The position numbers were made by a program, and so were the translations under genes. This document shows, in pieces, positions 18,510 to 28,727 of a stretch of DNA of 64,000 nucleotides. Position 1 is the stretch's first letter, and every line of letters begins with the position of its first letter. Source of the stretch: Rhodopseudomonas sp. BAL398 (GTDB taxonomy: Bacteria; Pseudomonadota; Alphaproteobacteria; Rhizobiales; Xanthobacteraceae); assembly GCF_033001325.1 (NCBI RefSeq), contig NZ_CP133111.1, positions 1,798,001 through 1,862,000 on the forward strand. The letters run 5' to 3'. Below the pieces are notes generated by a model. That model was given only the letters and a program-made list of their open reading frames with translations, searched no databases and had not been told where the DNA came from.

Positions 18510-20882
18510 ATGCAGGATCACACCTCGGCTTCGTCCTTGGATAACGCCATCGCGCTGCAAAAATTCGGCGTCGGACAACCGGTTCGGCGCAAAGAAGATG
18601 ATACGCTGGTGCGCGGCAAGGGCAAATACACCGATGATTTCAACCTGCCCGGCCAGCTCTACGCCGCGATCACCCGCAGCCCGCACGCCCATGGGGTGAT
18701 CCGCGGCATCGACACTGCGGCCGCTTTGGCGATGCCCGGCGTGCGCGGGGTGTGGACCGGCGCCGATCTGGCGGCGGCAAATTACGGCCCGTTCACCTGC
18801 GGGTTGCCGCTGAAGAGCCGCGACGGCTCGCCCTTGAAGCAGACCAATCGGCTGCCGCTGATGACCGACAAGGTGCGATTTGTCGGCGATCCGGTCGCCT
18901 TCGTGGTCGCCGACACCATGGCGCAGGCCCGCGACGCCGCCGAGGCGGTCGAGCTCGACATCGAGCCGCTACCGGCGGTGACCGACGCCGCCGAAGCCGC
19001 ACAGCCCGGCGCGCCGCAGCTCTATGACCACATCGAAAACAACGTCGCGCTGGATTATCACTTTGGCGACGCCGACGCGGTCAACGCCGCTTTCGCTGCG
19101 GCGGCCCATGTCACAAAACTCGACATCACCAACACCCGCGTCGCGGTGGTGCCGATGGAGCCGCGCGCGGCGCTGGCCGCCTATGACAAGGCCTCCGAGC
19201 GCTTCACCATCCAGGTCCCGACCCAGGGCGTGTCCGGCAACCGCAACAATCTGGCCAAGAATCTCGGCGTGGCCAACGACAAGGTGCATTTGCTCACCGC
19301 CAATGTCGGCGGTTCGTTCGGCATGAAGAACGTCAACTATCCGGAATATATGTGCCTGCTATTCGCCGCCAAGGCGCTTGGCAAGCCGGTGAAATGGACC
19401 GACGAACGCTCCACCGCATTTCTGTCCGACAGCCACGGCCGCGGCCAGCAGATCCATGCCGAGCTGGCGCTCGATGCCAACGGCAAATTCATGGCGGTTC
19501 GGATTTCCGGCTATGGCAATCTCGGCGCCTATATCACCGGCGTATCGCCCTCGCCCTTGTCGCTCAACACCGGCAAGAACATCGCCAGCGTGTATCGCAC
19601 GCCGCAGCTTTCGGTCGACATCAAATGCGTCGTCACCAACACCTCGCTGATGGGCGCCTATCGCGGCGCCGGCCGTCCCGAGGCCAATTACTTCATGGAG
19701 CGATTGATCGACCGCGCCGCCGAGGAAATGAAGATCGACCGGCTGACGCTGCGCAAGCGCAACTTCATCAAATCATCGCAGATGCCGTTCCGGGCGGCGT
19801 CGGGCGTGACCTATGACAGCGGCGATTTCGCCGGCGTGTTCGCCAAGGCGCTGGAATTGGCCGACCATGCCGGCTTCGCCAAGCGCAAGAAGGACAGCCG
19901 CAAGGCTGGCAAGCTGCGCGGCATCGCGATCGGCTCCTATCTCGAGGTCACCGCCCCGCCCAGCCCCGAACTCGGCAAGATCGAATTCGAAGCCGATGGC
20001 GGCGTCAAGCTGATCACCGGCACGCTGGATTACGGCCAGGGTCACGCCAGCGCCTTCGCCCAGGTGCTGTGCGCCGAGCTCGGCGTGCCGTTCGACAGCG
20101 TCCGGCTCGAACAGGGCGACAGCGACCTGGTGCATGCGGGCAGCGGCACCGGCGGCTCGCGCTCGATCACCGCCACCGGCCAGGCGATCGTGGAATCCGC
20201 CGCGCTGGTGATCGCCAAGGGCAAGACCGCCGCGGCGCATCTGCTGGAAACAGCCGAGGCCGACATCGAATTCGCCGGCGGCCGCTTCACCGTCGCCGGC
20301 ACCGACCGCAGCATCGACATTATCGAACTCGCCAAGCGGATGCGCGAGGGCAAGATGCCGGACGGCGTGCCGTCGTCGCTCGACGTCGACCACACCGCCA
20401 CCGATATTCCCTCGACCTTTCCCAATGGCTGCCACGTCGCCGAGGTCGAGATCGATCCCGACACCGGCGTCACTTGCGTGGTGCGCTACACCGGGGTCAA
20501 TGATTTCGGCACCATCGTAAACCCGATGATCGTCGCCGGCCAATTGCATGGCGGCGTCGCCCAGGGCATCGGCCAGGCCTTGATGGAAAAGGTCAGCTAC
20601 GACGAATCCGGCCAGCCGATCACCGGCTCGTTCATGGACTATGCGATGCCGCGCGCCGAAGACATTCCGATGATGGCGATCGGCGATCATCCGGTGAAGG
20701 CCTTGTCCAACCCGCTCGGCACCAAGGGCTGCGGCGAAGCCGGCTGCGCCGGCAGCCTGTCCACCGTGGTCAACGCCGTGATCGACGCGCTGTCGGATTA
20801 CGGCATCAACCACATCGACATGCCGCTGACCTCGGAACGGGTCTGGCGCGCGATCCAGGACGCCAAGCAAAAGGTGGCGTGA
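18510..20882 (+). CDS. Molybdenum hydroxylase large subunit (xanthine dehydrogenase/form II CoxL-like)
   Basis: A 790-residue molybdopterin-cytosine-dinucleotide-binding subunit of the xanthine oxidase family. The N-terminal aldehyde-oxidase a/b hammerhead domain (about residues 20-140) is followed by the Mo-binding domain. The AYRGAGR motif at about residue 383 is the form II CoxL signature (form I has a Cys-containing loop). The C terminus has GEAGCAGS with the conserved catalytic-type Glu. No small (2Fe-2S) or medium (FAD) subunit gene is adjacent, so partners must be encoded elsewhere. The ATG at 18510 is preferred over a TTG at 18498. Confidence 0.88.
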   Translation: MQDHTSASSLDNAIALQKFGVGQPVRRKEDDTLVRGKGKYTDDFNLPGQLYAAITRSPHAHGVIRGIDTAAALAMPGVRGVWTGADLAAANYGPFTCGLPLKSRDGSPLKQTNRLPLMTDKVRFVGDPVAFVVADTMAQARDAAEAVELDIEPLPAVTDAAEAAQPGAPQLYDHIENNVALDYHFGDADAVNAAFAAAAHVTKLDITNTRVAVVPMEPRAALAAYDKASERFTIQVPTQGVSGNRNNLAKNLGVANDKVHLLTANVGGSFGMKNVNYPEYMCLLFAAKALGKPVKWTDERSTAFLSDSHGRGQQIHAELALDANGKFMAVRISGYGNLGAYITGVSPSPLSLNTGKNIASVYRTPQLSVDIKCVVTNTSLMGAYRGAGRPEANYFMERLIDRAAEEMKIDRLTLRKRNFIKSSQMPFRAASGVTYDSGDFAGVFAKALELADHAGFAKRKKDSRKAGKLRGIAIGSYLEVTAPPSPELGKIEFEADGGVKLITGTLDYGQGHASAFAQVLCAELGVPFDSVRLEQGDSDLVHAGSGTGGSRSITATGQAIVESAALVIAKGKTAAAHLLETAEADIEFAGGRFTVAGTDRSIDIIELAKRMREGKMPDGVPSSLDVDHTATDIPSTFPNGCHVAEVEIDPDTGVTCVVRYTGVNDFGTIVNPMIVAGQLHGGVAQGIGQALMEKVSYDESGQPITGSFMDYAMPRAEDIPMMAIGDHPVKALSNPLGTKGCGEAGCAGSLSTVVNAVIDALSDYGINHIDMPLTSERVWRAIQDAKQKVA

Positions 20883-20903
20883 GGGGCGGCATCCGTGCAG
20901 CTC

Positions 20904-21011
20904 CGTCATTGCGAGCCGAGGCCGGCGCGTAGCGCCGGACGACAGCGAAGCAATCCAGGGGCGTCATGTGCCGCCCTGGATTGCTTCGTCGCTACGCTCC
21001 TCGCAATGACG
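20904..21011. repeat. Palindromic intergenic element, family B
   Basis: A 108-bp element with perfect 12-bp terminal inverted repeats CGTCATTGCGAG/CTCGCAATGACG and an inner perfect stem CAATCCAGGG/CCCTGGATTG (20951-20960 with 20974-20983). It lies just after the Mo-hydroxylase gene. A 19-bp remnant of its left end occurs at 48791-48809. Confidence 0.85.
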
Positions 21012-21074
21012 ACATCGTGTGGCTGCGCGTAACTCGACCGTCAGGCCGCCGCCAATCGCAAACGCCGCGGTCCC

Positions 21075-21875
21075 TTACGCCGCCGCCTGCTCGCGCGGCT
21101 GGACGATCGCCACGTGATGGCAATGCGCCACCGCGCTGCCCTCACCGTTGACGATCAGCGCGTCGAGTTCGACGAAGCGGTGACCCTTCTTGTCGTAATT
21201 GCCGACCACTTTGGCCCGCGCGCTGAGCTGGTCGTCGCAGCTCGCGGCCGACAACAGCTGCATCCGCGAGCCGACGTGAATCCAAGGCCCCAGGATCGCA
21301 TTGTCGACCAGCACCTTGTTCATGATCCGTTGCAGCATGCCGGGATGCACAAGGTTGTCCGTGGCGAACAGCGCGTCGTCCTCGCGCACTTCCCACAGAT
21401 AATCGCGCGCCGCCTGCCCGGCCCAGTCGCGCGGCGCGGTGCCGAGCCATTGGCCGAGCTCAAAGGAGGAGGAATCGACCGGCCGCCTGGTCGCCACCGG
21501 CGCGGTCGCGATGTAATCGGCGACGCGAATCTGCGGCGCCTGCCCCGGCAATGACGCTGATCCGCTGGCGCAGACCTCGCGCCGGCTCTCGACGCCGAGA
21601 ACGAGCCCGTCGCCCACTTCAGCGCCGGTGACCAGCGCCTCCTCGCCGTCATAGACCGGCTTGACGAAGCGCGCCTCGATCAGCCCGCGCTCCAGGAACG
21701 CCCGGCCCCAGCGCTTGACCGGCAGGTGCATCATATAGGCCATCACGTCGACCCCAGGCACCAGCCCGCCGGAAAAGCCGAAGCGCCGCGCCACGGTATC
21801 GTCATGCATCTTGTTTTCGGACTGTTTGGCGGTGTTGTAGGCGCTGACGCGATAGGGTTCGAGCCGGACGGTCAT
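21075..21875 (-). CDS. MaoC-like hot-dog fold protein
   Basis: A 266-residue protein with two hot-dog-like halves. The first contains SENKMHDDTVARRFGFSGG, which resembles the hydratase motif of MaoC-type enoyl hydratases (Asp and His spaced by a few residues), followed by LVPGVDVMAYM. The second half has LVHPGMLQRIMNKVL. No signal peptide. It could be a hydratase or thioesterase acting on an acyl thioester; the substrate is unknown. Confidence 0.72.
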   Translation of the reverse strand: MTVRLEPYRVSAYNTAKQSENKMHDDTVARRFGFSGGLVPGVDVMAYMMHLPVKRWGRAFLERGLIEARFVKPVYDGEEALVTGAEVGDGLVLGVESRREVCASGSASLPGQAPQIRVADYIATAPVATRRPVDSSSFELGQWLGTAPRDWAGQAARDYLWEVREDDALFATDNLVHPGMLQRIMNKVLVDNAILGPWIHVGSRMQLLSAASCDDQLSARAKVVGNYDKKGHRFVELDALIVNGEGSAVAHCHHVAIVQPREQAAA

Positions 21876-21957
21876 GGTTTCTCCCTGAAGACTGCCAATG
21901 TTGTTGATCTTGCCGCAAGATGGTACGCAACGGCGCCAGCTTGAGCAATTGGGTGGA

Positions 21958-22050
21958 CCTCATGGTGAGGAAGCGCGTCTGCGCTGTCTCGAACCATGAG
22001 GATGCCTGCCTCATCCTGCGAGACGCGACCCGACCGGCCGCCCTCCGGAG
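21958..22050. repeat. Palindromic intergenic element, family C
   Basis: CCTCATGGTGAGG (21958-21970) with the inverted CTCGAACCATGAGG (21988-22001), followed by a second arm starting CCTCATCCTGCGAGACGC. It lies between the MaoC-like and YaiI genes. It shows that the open frame upstream of 22082 is repeat, not coding. The right boundary is approximate. Confidence 0.7.
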
Positions 22051-22081
22051 ACCCTGTCGCAGCAACAACGGAACGCGCTCC

Positions 22082-22567
22082 TTGAATCCACCCCGCATCT
22101 ACGTCGACGCCGACGCCTGCCCGGTCAAGGACGAGATCTACAAGGTCGCGGATCGCCACCGGCTGCCGGTCAGCGTGGTCGCCGGCAATTTCATCCGGGT
22201 TCCGCAGCATCCCTTGATCGAACGGATCGCCGCCGGTTCCGGCATGGACGCCGCCGACGACTGGATCGCCGAGCGGGCCGGCCCCGGCGACATCGTCGTC
22301 ACCTCGGATGTTCCCCTGGCCAGCCGCTGCGTCAAGGCCGGCGCCGAGGTGCTGGCGCCGAACGGCAAGCCGTTTTCCGAACAATCGATCGGCATGACGC
22401 TTGCGGTTCGCAACCTGATGACCGATCTAAGGTCCTCGGGCGAAGTCACTGGCGGACCGCGATCTTTCGCGCCGCGCGACCGCTCCGCGTTCCTCTCGGC
22501 CCTCGACACAACGATCCGCCGCATCCTGCGCGGACGCGCGAACACCATCGCGCAACAACCAGATTGA
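22082..22567 (+). CDS. YaiI/YqxD family protein (UPF0178/DUF188)
   Basis: A 161-residue member of the YaiI family, recognised by [17 protein letters not shown] near the N terminus and [17 protein letters not shown] in the middle; the conserved aspartates resemble a PIN-like nuclease fold. Biochemical role unproven. The start is a TTG at 22082 (MNPPRIYVD): upstream codons in the same frame fall in a family C repeat and are not family-like. It ends 11 bp before the ABC-F gene, so the two are probably cotranscribed. Confidence 0.85.
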   Translation: MNPPRIYVDADACPVKDEIYKVADRHRLPVSVVAGNFIRVPQHPLIERIAAGSGMDAADDWIAERAGPGDIVVTSDVPLASRCVKAGAEVLAPNGKPFSEQSIGMTLAVRNLMTDLRSSGEVTGGPRSFAPRDRSAFLSALDTTIRRILRGRANTIAQQPD

Positions 22568-22578
22568 ATTGAGCAATT

Positions 22579-24387
<1,809 letters not shown>

Positions 24388-24414
24388 GCTATTTGCCGAG
24401 AAGCGGTGAGACAA

Positions 24415-24550
24415 CGTGTCCCGGGCGCGGTGCAGCACGCAGTGCTGCTCCGCAGAACCGGGACCCCGGTTTTGCCACCGACAAAGCGGGACCCCGGATC
24501 AGCAGCGCACCACGCCGCCACGGCGGCGCGCTGCGCTGCATCCGGGGAAC
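24415..24550. repeat. Dispersed palindromic intergenic repeat, family A copy 2
   Basis: Starts GTGTCCCGGGCGCGGTGC and ends GCATCCGGGGAACG, in the gap between the ABC-F and aldolase-like genes. Same orientation and arm structure as copy 1 at 5291. Confidence 0.85.
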
Positions 24551-24602
24551 GCCGCGGCGTACCGCGTATTTTCAATTGCAAGCTTGTTGAGGATGACCCC
24601 GC

Positions 24603-25685
24603 ATGACCACTCCCCTCGCCGCCAAGATCGCCCGCGACATCGGCACGCCTTGCGTGGTGATCGACATGGACCGGGTCGAGGCCAATATCGCGCGGGTTCA
24701 GGCGCTGTGTGACGCCGCCGGCGTCGCCAACCGGCCGCATATCAAGACCCACAAATCGCCGCTGCTGGCGCAGATGCAGATCGCCGCCGGCGCCCGTGGC
24801 ATCACCTGCCAGAAGCTCGGCGAGGCCGAGGTGATGGTGGATGCTGGCATCGACGACATCCTGATCAGCTACAATCTGCTCGGCGAGCAGAAGATGGCGC
24901 GGCTCGGCGCGCTGCAGGCCCGCGCCAATATCATTGTGGCGGCCGACAATTCGGTGGTGATCGCCGGCCTGCCGCAGGCCGCCGCGATCGCCGGGCGCCC
25001 GCTTTCGGTGGTGGTCGAATGCGACACCGGCCGCAAGCGCGCCGGCGTCGAAACCCCGGCCGAGGCGATCCAGCTGGCGCGCGAGATCGCCGCCGCACCG
25101 GGCCTCTCCTTCGCCGGCTTCATGCTGTATCCGACCGAGGCCGGCTGGCCCGAGGCGCAGCGCTTCTTCGACGAAGCATTGGCCGGCATCCGCGCCGAGG
25201 GGCTCGACGCCGCCATCGTCTCCACCGGAGGCTCGCCCAACCTGCCCAATGTCGGAAGCCTCAAAGGCGCCACCGAACATCGCCCCGGCACTTATATCTA
25301 TAACGACCGCATGCAGGTCAAAGCCGGCGTCGCCAGCTGGGACGATTGCGCGCTGAACGTCTATTCAAGCGTGGTCAGCCGCGCCGGGCCGCAGCGCGGC
25401 ATTCTCGACGCCGGCTCCAAGACGCTGACCTCCGATAGCGGCGGCGGGCTCGACGGCTTCGGGCTGATCCTCGAGCACCCCGAGGCCAGCATCGCGCGCT
25501 TCGCCGAGGAGCACGGCTTCCTTGATCTGGCCCGCAGCAACACCCGCCCCAATGTCGGCGACGTGGTGCGCATCGTGCCCAACCATGTCTGCGTCGTCGT
25601 CAACATGGTCGACGAGGTGGTGATGGTGCGCGGCGACGAGATCGTTGGAATTCTGCCCGTCGCGGCGCGGGGCAAGCTGCGCTAA
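24603..25685 (+). CDS. D-threonine aldolase/D-serine dehydratase-like PLP enzyme (DSD1 family)
   Basis: A 360-residue fold-type III (alanine racemase-like) PLP enzyme. The Schiff-base lysine is in RPHIKTHKSP near residue 48. The C-terminal metal site characteristic of D-threonine aldolase and DSD1 is visible as PNHVC (His and Cys) within a beta domain. VVECDTGRKRAGV and STGGSPNLP are further family motifs. Likely reactions are retro-aldol cleavage of D-threonine or related D-3-hydroxy amino acids, or D-serine dehydration; the exact substrate is not assignable. Confidence 0.85.
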   Translation: MTTPLAAKIARDIGTPCVVIDMDRVEANIARVQALCDAAGVANRPHIKTHKSPLLAQMQIAAGARGITCQKLGEAEVMVDAGIDDILISYNLLGEQKMARLGALQARANIIVAADNSVVIAGLPQAAAIAGRPLSVVVECDTGRKRAGVETPAEAIQLAREIAAAPGLSFAGFMLYPTEAGWPEAQRFFDEALAGIRAEGLDAAIVSTGGSPNLPNVGSLKGATEHRPGTYIYNDRMQVKAGVASWDDCALNVYSSVVSRAGPQRGILDAGSKTLTSDSGGGLDGFGLILEHPEASIARFAEEHGFLDLARSNTRPNVGDVVRIVPNHVCVVVNMVDEVVMVRGDEIVGILPVAARGKLR

Positions 25686-25699
25686 CGCAGCCGAACGGC

Positions 25700-26872
25700 T
25701 TACGCCGCGATCAGATCGTCGTCGGCCGCGAAGGCGGCGTCGGCGATCAGCTCGTCGCAGAACAGGCTGGCCTCTTCGCGCGCCGATTCGGTGGCGAAGC
25801 GGCGCAGCAGCACCAGCAGCGGGCCGGCGGATTCGGCGCTGGTCTCGCAGCGCGTCAGCACCCGCTCGACCATGCGCCGGCGCAGCCTTGCGGCGCCGTT
25901 GACGGTGCCGATGAAGCCGGCCTCATGGACCACCTCGAGCGCGGCGCGGAACGCCGGGAATGTGGTTTCCGGCAGCCCGGCGCGCGCCAATAACGCGGTC
26001 AGGCTGGCGCCGCCGCGATCATAGAGCAGCGCCGAGACCCTGGTCTGCGGCAGGCCCGACAATTCCACCAGCGATTGTTCGAACAGCTCCATATTGCCCG
26101 ACAGCAGCGCGCGCAGGATCAGCCCGGCATTGAGCTGCTCGGTGGCGCGCAGATGCCGCATCAGATCGACCATGTCGTCGCCGCGCGAGCGCGCCGCGAC
26201 ATTGACGGTGGAACGGTCGAGCGCCTCGCCGACCGCGCGCGCGGCGCGGTCCGGGCTGAGCCAGCGCCGCGCCACCACGAATTGCGCCAGCGTGTCGGAG
26301 AGTTTGGCGATCAGCGCCAGCCGCGTCGCGGGCGGCAGATCTTCCAGCACCAGCATCGACTCGCGGATCGCCGCCAGATGGCCGTGGCGCTCGACGATGC
26401 GGTCCCAGGAAAACGGCGCGAGCTCGGCGTGCGGATTTTCGATCAGTTCGAGCGCCGCCGCCGGCGAGCCGACTTCGGCGATCGCCGCGCAGACCGAAGC
26501 CGGCAGCCGGGCGCGGCGCGCGATCGCGCATTGCGTGGCGCATTCGCCGGTGGCGACGATGTCGACCAGATCGGCGTCGATCAGCAGCGGGGAATGTTCG
26601 AGCACCGGCAGCGCCACCTGGGCCTGGTCGGTCGACAGCGCGCGGACGATCGCGGCGGGGGCGTCGACGCTGCGGGCGAACACTTCGGCCATCGCCTGGC
26701 GCACCAGCGGCGAGCGATCGTCGAGCAGCATCAGCAGCGCGCCCTCGGCGGCGGCGCGATCGTCTTCCGACAGATCCGACACCAGCCAGGCCCGCGCCAA
26801 TGAACGGGTGGCTTCCGCCCGCTCGCTGGCGGGCGCGGTCCGAACCCAATTAATGAACTGCCGAACGATCAT
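25700..26872 (-). CDS. DUF2336 domain-containing protein
   Basis: A 390-residue all-helical protein matching the alphaproteobacterial DUF2336 pattern: HEAT-like repeats in the first half (LLMLLDDRSPLVRQAMAEVF, VALPVLEHSPLLIDADLVDI). It has no signal peptide or membrane helix. The role of the family is unknown. A near-consensus CtrA box lies about 75 bp upstream, and the next gene on the same strand is a lytic transglycosylase, so cell-cycle or envelope-linked expression is plausible but inferred. Confidence 0.82.
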   Translation of the reverse strand: MIVRQFINWVRTAPASERAEATRSLARAWLVSDLSEDDRAAAEGALLMLLDDRSPLVRQAMAEVFARSVDAPAAIVRALSTDQAQVALPVLEHSPLLIDADLVDIVATGECATQCAIARRARLPASVCAAIAEVGSPAAALELIENPHAELAPFSWDRIVERHGHLAAIRESMLVLEDLPPATRLALIAKLSDTLAQFVVARRWLSPDRAARAVGEALDRSTVNVAARSRGDDMVDLMRHLRATEQLNAGLILRALLSGNMELFEQSLVELSGLPQTRVSALLYDRGGASLTALLARAGLPETTFPAFRAALEVVHEAGFIGTVNGAARLRRRMVERVLTRCETSAESAGPLLVLLRRFATESAREEASLFCDELIADAAFAADDDLIAA

Positions 26873-26946
26873 GTTTAAGCCGGCTTACGCAACGTGGAAC
26901 GACACCGTGACGCGATGCCACTGTCAGACAAAATAAACCATGACGC

Positions 26947-26961
26947 TTAACAAAGGGTTCA
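26947..26961. promoter_or_regulatory. Near-consensus CtrA box upstream of the DUF2336 gene
   Basis: TTAA-CAAAGGG-TTCA, one mismatch from the TTAA-N7-TTAA CtrA consensus, 75 bp before the minus-strand start at 26872. Weak alone; more notable because perfect and near-perfect boxes occur in the next divergent region. Confidence 0.35.
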
Positions 26962-27092
26962 CCATAACCGATTGGCTTTGTTGACGTTTCGTTAACGCCA
27001 AAAAGTGCGTAGCAAGATCCGAAGAACTACGCGCCTCTGTGCAGCCCGCCGGCGCGGCCGCAAATGATACGATTGGCTACCAATGCAGCCCG

Positions 27093-27228
27093 TTCCCGGA
27101 TGCTGCAAAACGCGCCGCACTGGCGGCGTGGTGCGCTGCTAAGCCGGGGCCCGCTGTCTTGTTGAGGCCGACAGCGGGGTCCCGGTTCTGCGAAGCAGCG
27201 CTTCGCGCTGCATCGCGCCCGGGACACG
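27093..27228. repeat. Dispersed palindromic intergenic repeat, family A copy 3 (inverted)
   Basis: Starts TTCCCGGATGCTGC and ends GCGCCCGGGACACGG, that is, in the opposite orientation to copies 1 and 2. It is the first of two copies in tandem within the 567-bp gap between the DUF2336 and transglycosylase genes. Confidence 0.85.
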
Positions 27229-27273
27229 GTGCCGCTGGCTCCGCGTGAATGAGACTTGCGACGAACGATGGCC

Positions 27274-27413
27274 CGTGCCCCGGATGCTGCGCAACACGCC
27301 GCGCTGGCGGCGTGGTGCGCAGCTGAGCCGGGGCCCCGCTATCTTGTTGAGGCCGAAAGCGGGGTCCCGGTTCTGCGAAGCAGTGCTTCGCGCTGCATCG
27401 CGCCCGGGACACG
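27274..27413. repeat. Dispersed palindromic intergenic repeat, family A copy 4 (inverted)
   Basis: Second tandem copy in the same orientation as copy 3, starting GTGCCCCGGATGCTGC and ending CGCGCCCGGGACACG. It shares long near-identical blocks with copy 3 (for example GGGTCCCGGTTCTGCGAAGC), suggesting recent duplication. It ends 26 bp before the transglycosylase stop codon. Confidence 0.85.
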
Positions 27414-27439
27414 AAGTCAGCCGACTACGCGCAACGGGA

Positions 27440-28474
27440 TCAGCCGCTGAAGGCGCCGCTGCGGTCGCTGAACAGGTCGGGCGTGGTGGGCGGGCGCACG
27501 GTCGGCGCGGTCTGCAGCGCGCCCACGGCGTTGGTCTTGACCCACAGGTCGCGGACCGCGGCCGACACCGGCTCGGAGCGGTCGCCGCCGAGAAACAGCG
27601 TGCGGAAGATCGGCTCGCTTTGCTGCGCGACAGTCGGCGACGCCGGGCTCGGCGATGCCGCAAATTGCAGCGCCGTGGTCTCGGTCGCGGATCGCGGCGC
27701 GCTCGACGATGACGCCATCCGGACATTGCGGATATCGGGGAAGCTCGACAGATAGGCGGCGTTGTCGATCGGCGCCGCCGCCGCGCTGCCCGCGCCGCCG
27801 ACGGCGGCCATCGCGGTCTGGGTGGCGGAGGATTGCGACGCGGCCTCGTAGCGCCGCGACAATTCGACATAGACGCCGGAGACGCTGCGCGCGGCGCCGC
27901 TGCGATCGTAGAAAATCGACTGGTTCGCCGCCGCGGCGCTGGGAAACAGCGCGGCGCCCGAGACGTTGGGCGTATCGACGGCTGCATTGATCAGCTTCGA
28001 GGCGCCGCCGACGCCCATGAAATGCGCCATATAGAGTTCGGCGTCGTTCGGCCGGCGGCCGATATTGCCGATCAGCTTGAAACTGTTGGACTGGGTCAGC
28101 ACCCCGGCCATCGCGGAGGCGGCGGCCGGATCGTCGCGCAGCTTCATGATCTCGGCCTTGGCCGCCGGATCGGCGACCGAATAGCTGCCCGAGGCCGATT
28201 TCTGGATCGCGGCGGCATATTGGCCATAGCCGAGCGCGGCCCCGGCTTCCTTGACGGTGCCGAGCCAGGTCTGGTCGATGAACTGAAACAGCCCGCCCGC
28301 CGACGAGGTCGAGGCCTTCGCCGAGGGATCGAAATTGGATTCCATCTTGGCGGTGGTCAGCAGATATTCGAAGCTGGTGCCGGTCTGGCCAGCCGCCTGC
28401 TGGATCGCGCCGGCGATCTGCGTCCGCGCCGAATCGGGCGAAACGGTTCGGTTCGTGATCATCTCGACCGACAT
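27440..28474 (-). CDS. Lytic transglycosylase domain protein
   Basis: A 344-residue protein with a goose-lysozyme-like SLT domain at about residues 20-160: EYLLTTAKMESNFDP contains the catalytic Glu, followed by SSAGGLFQFIDQTW and NDAELYMAHFMG. The C-terminal 180 residues are low-complexity Ala/Ser/Pro. No classical signal peptide, as in flagellum-associated transglycosylases exported with the rod. The start MSVEMITN at 28474 was chosen; an alternative ATG at 28546 adds 24 non-conserved residues and has no better ribosome site. A perfect CtrA box lies upstream at 28562. Confidence 0.85.
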   Translation of the reverse strand: MSVEMITNRTVSPDSARTQIAGAIQQAAGQTGTSFEYLLTTAKMESNFDPSAKASTSSAGGLFQFIDQTWLGTVKEAGAALGYGQYAAAIQKSASGSYSVADPAAKAEIMKLRDDPAAASAMAGVLTQSNSFKLIGNIGRRPNDAELYMAHFMGVGGASKLINAAVDTPNVSGAALFPSAAAANQSIFYDRSGAARSVSGVYVELSRRYEAASQSSATQTAMAAVGGAGSAAAAPIDNAAYLSSFPDIRNVRMASSSSAPRSATETTALQFAASPSPASPTVAQQSEPIFRTLFLGGDRSEPVSAAVRDLWVKTNAVGALQTAPTVRPPTTPDLFSDRSGAFSG

Positions 28475-28561
28475 CTGTGGGTGCCCCGCTCCCCGCGAAA
28501 CGCGCCTTGCGGCCTCAAGGGCACCGAGCGCCCAAGCTTTGGTCATCCTGGACGATCATGG

Positions 28562-28576
28562 TTAATCCGGCGTTAA
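28562..28576. promoter_or_regulatory. Perfect CtrA box (TTAA-N7-TTAA)
   Basis: TTAA-TCCGGCG-TTAA matches the full CtrA consensus. It sits 88 bp upstream of the chosen transglycosylase start, in the region shared with the divergent gene at 28728. CtrA control of flagellar and cell-cycle genes is established in alphaproteobacteria. Confidence 0.65.
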
Positions 28577-28622
28577 CGATTGCGCCAAGCCGCGACGCGC
28601 CATGCTCGTGCCGGACTGCTCA

Positions 28623-28637
28623 TTAGCACCGCCTTAA
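28623..28637. promoter_or_regulatory. Near-perfect CtrA box
   Basis: TTAG-CACCGCC-TTAA, one mismatch from consensus, 91 bp before the start of the gene at 28728 and 47 bp from the perfect box at 28562-28576. The pair suggests shared divergent control. Confidence 0.5.
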
Positions 28638-28727
28638 CCCTTGGTTGTTTCAATCGCCAACTGCATCCGGCGATTCACCCGCCCCGGCCCGAGACATCGC
28701 CCAGAAATTCGCCAGAGGCCATCTGCC

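Noticed and set aside
27039-27413. Short open frames around the tandem repeats
   Set aside because: They are the repeats themselves read in different frames; translations of both copies mirror the repeat arms.
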